From positions 199,534 to 263,533 of the forward strand of contig VFFE01007066.1 of the NCBI GenBank assembly GCA_008921705.1: DNA of 64,000 nucleotides, read 5' to 3'. Positions 62,745 through 64,000 of this stretch are shown in pieces. This stretch comes from Burhinus oedicnemus. Its lineage: Eukaryota; Chordata; Aves; Charadriiformes; Burhinidae. The notes under the pieces are model-generated. The model searched no databases, had not been told where the DNA came from, and was given only the letters and a program-made list of their open reading frames with translations. The first letter of the stretch is position 1; every line of letters starts with the position of its first letter. A program made the translations under genes and the position numbers.

Positions 62745-62750
62745 TTTACT
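62745..62750 (-). promoter_or_regulatory. Candidate variant poly(A) signal AGTAAA
   Basis: On - this reads AGTAAA. No AATAAA or ATTAAA was found on - between here and the stop codon. A second AGTAAA lies at 62800-62805. Which one is used cannot be told from sequence. Confidence 0.4.
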
Positions 62751-62753
62751 TTG

Positions 62754-62788
62754 CTTTTTTTTTTTTCCCTTTTTTTCTTTTTTTAAAC
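62754..62788 (-). repeat. A-rich tract in the transcript (T-rich on +)
   Basis: T runs broken by CCC and C on +, hence an A-rich run with one GGG and one G in the - transcript. It lies just upstream of the candidate poly(A) signal and could prime oligo-dT internally. Confidence 0.85.
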
Positions 62789-63374
62789 CTTGCTCTAGGT
62801 TTACTTAGATTTCATGAACTCGATACAAGAGCATTTGATATGAATTGGTAAATAAAACACCGTCATAGATAGATAGCCACGATAAACTTTGTTAGAAATG
62901 TACATGTCGCGAAAAAATAATAATACTACTAATAATAATCATAATAAAAAAAGCCGGCGCGACGCCCAGGCCGGCACGGCCCTCCTGGCCCTCGCCCACG
63001 GCCGCGGGTGGCTCTGGTTCCCCGCAGGCGCCACGCCCCAGTAATGTGTGTATATAAACAAAGCCCATAAGAAATGTACAAATATAAAAAGCTACAAACA
63101 TTAATAAATTACATTGTCACAAAACACGGAAACACTCCACAAGGTGCTAGTAAAATAACTTGTCTCCCTCCTCGTACAAGAAGTTACGCAAAGAGCTGGT
63201 TCCGGCAGGCGGCACCCTGGAGAGACTTTCCCCTTATAAAAAACCGGTGGTGGTTATTCCAAAAGCTATGTACAAGCTACATTCTAGGAAAAGGATGCCT
63301 CGGGAAACGCAGCTACACAGGGTGACAGGGGGTTGCCTGAGAAACGTGCCCAACGCCTCATACCCCAATGGCCG

Positions 63375-63490
63375 CCGCCACCCATCGTCTCACGGCCCAT
63401 CGCCTCAGCCCAACGGCCGCTACTGCCCGTCGCCTCACAGCCCGTCGCCTTATGGCCCAACGGCCCCCGCTCCGCCCCAACGGCCCCGGC
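63375..63490. repeat. Degenerate GC-rich minisatellite
   Basis: Variants of GCCCATCGCCTCA and CCCAACGGCC recur: CCCATCGTCTCACGG, CCCATCGCCTCAG, CCCGTCGCCTCACAG, CCCGTCGCCTTATGG, and CCCAACGG three times. Spacing is irregular, about 13-30 bases. Confidence 0.7.
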
Positions 63491-63624
63491 CCGCTCCACC
63501 GCCCCACCGGGGCCGCTGCCGCCCCTCCCTGCCCGCTCGCCGGGCGGGAAGAGGCGCTGCCCGGCGCGGCGGCCGCCCGCCTCGCTGTTGCCGCTGTTGC
63601 TGCGACGGCGGCTCCGCTCGAGGT

Positions 63625-63654
63625 CCGGGCCGGGGCCGGGGCCGGGGCCGGGGG
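63625..63654 (+). repeat. GGGGCC hexanucleotide run
   Basis: Five G runs (3, 4, 4, 4 and 5 bases) separated by CC, which fits the G-quadruplex pattern on the + strand. In the - strand transcript the run is C-rich. Confidence 0.92.
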
Positions 63655-63871
63655 ACCGGCACGCTCCTCGGCGTCCGGGATTAGTATTAACTTTTTGCGG
63701 CTAGTCACTCTCAGCACTCTGAGAAAGGACATCTATATTAAAAAATATTTATAGCAGGATTCTGTACACTCCGACCGCTGAAAGTTAACGGGATTATTGT
63801 CGTGGTGGCCAAGAGTCAAGTGGCAGCGTCCCCGGGCGCGGCGCCGCCGGGCTGCCCCGCCGGCCCCGCCG

Positions 63872-63960
63872 CTAGAGCAGCAGCTTCCCGTTCCGGTGGA
63901 TCTTCAGGATCTTGCCGAGCCGCTGCTTGGCCGTGGCCATCCCCTTCTTCGTGCGCTTTC
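63872..63960 (-). CDS. PHF2: Terminal coding exon, KDM7/PHF2-like histone demethylase C-terminus (partial)
   Basis: On - an acceptor (CTCTCCTTCCAG after a pyrimidine-rich tract) is followed by 89 coding bases: two bases completing a split codon, then 28 codons and TAG at 63872-63874. The peptide opens KRTKKGM, continues [17 protein letters not shown] and ends KLLL. It is basic and looks nuclear, with no membrane segment. From memory this matches the conserved C-terminus of PHF2 and its paralogues PHF8 and KDM7A. These are PHD-finger plus JmjC chromatin proteins acting on methylated histone lysines; none of their domains lies in this window. PHF2 is preferred because the exon ends in KLLL, whereas I recall a different PHF8 ending, and because a long gene-free interval follows. 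The exon call is strong; the paralogue choice is tentative. Confidence 0.6.
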
Positions 63961-64000
63961 CTGGAAGGAGAGCGGGGGAGCGGGGTGAGGGGTGAGGGCC
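63961..64000 (-). other. 3' end of last intron (splice acceptor)
   Basis: On - the sequence is C/T-rich (CCGCTCCCCCGCTCTCC) and ends CAG at the exon border, a good U2-type acceptor. The rest of the intron and gene lie beyond the window. Confidence 0.7.

Larger units (their letters stand above)
62735..63871 (-). other. Probable 3'UTR of the terminal - strand gene
   Basis: Starts after the stop codon at 63872-63874 and probably ends in the 62.7 kb region, where AGTAAA (62745-62750) follows an A-rich tract and precedes U-rich then GT-containing sequence. It alternates AT-rich parts (AAT/ATT trinucleotide runs at 62915-62950; TTTATATTTGTACA near 63075-63090) with GC-rich blocks (62955-63035 and 63370-63665). 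The 5' boundary is firm if the exon is real; the 3' end is a guess. Confidence 0.5.
63365..63960. other. CpG-rich block over terminal exon and adjacent 3'UTR
   Basis: Dense CG dinucleotides and very high GC content except for an AT-rich interruption at about 63680-63790. It overlaps the last exon rather than a visible promoter, so an exonic GC-rich block is as likely as a regulatory island. Confidence 0.6.

Noticed and set aside
63160..63684. 174-codon open frame on + with Pro/Ser-rich repeats
   Set aside because: It comes from the GC-rich minisatellite and lies antisense to a probable 3'UTR.
63797..63988. Open frame on + across the terminal exon
   Set aside because: Crosses the splice acceptor of the - strand exon and is antisense to it.
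1..64000. tRNA, rRNA or CRISPR array
   Set aside because: No tRNA B-box with a matching cloverleaf, no rRNA sequence and no regularly spaced repeats were seen on reading both strands. A tRNAscan run would be decisive.

Overview
The window looks like a bird genome: a long non-coding interval with the 3' end of one gene at its right edge. The avian call rests on repeat content. There are twelve CR1 (chicken repeat 1) LINE pieces, most keeping the CR1 3' end with ATTCTATG-type repeats, plus two solo LTRs of the avian ERVL type. No bacterial-style operons, tRNA, rRNA or CRISPR array were seen. Most open frames are chance frames or frames inside CR1.

Layout. 1-1972 is a long, decayed CR1 on the + strand with a recognisable but dead reverse transcriptase. 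1973-21953 is AT-rich intergenic DNA with short CR1 pieces and a striking 156-bp inverted repeat with no mismatch (arms 11798-11953 and 12519-12674) around a 565-bp spacer that holds a CR1 tail. 21959-22682 is a solo LTR. 22688-42800 has almost no recognisable mobile DNA, only a 59-bp CR1 scrap, and holds a purine-pyrimidine alternating microsatellite near 41.4 kb. 42.8-48.4 kb is a CR1-rich cluster, all on the - strand, with a pentanucleotide purine repeat interrupted by a 20-N assembly gap at 44873-44892. 52261-52912 is a second solo LTR with a perfect 5-bp target duplication. 52918-62710 is again free of recognisable elements.

The only convincing host gene is on the - strand at the right edge. 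A 28-codon terminal coding exon (63872-63960) follows a good splice acceptor, and its 3'UTR runs leftward to roughly 62.7 kb. The protein tail (lysine-rich, then [11 protein letters not shown], ending in three leucines) resembles, from memory, the C-terminus of the PHF2/PHF8/KDM7 histone-demethylase family, with PHF2 as best guess. The 3'UTR alternates AT-rich and very GC-rich blocks and holds five TGTACA hexamers, a GGGGCC hexanucleotide run, a degenerate GC-rich minisatellite and a long A-tract.

The rest of the window reads as a gene desert downstream of that gene. Some AT-rich, repeat-free stretches could be regulatory, but sequence alone does not prove it. The best candidate for something unusual is the 156-bp perfect inverted repeat, which could be a recent structural event or an assembly fold-back.
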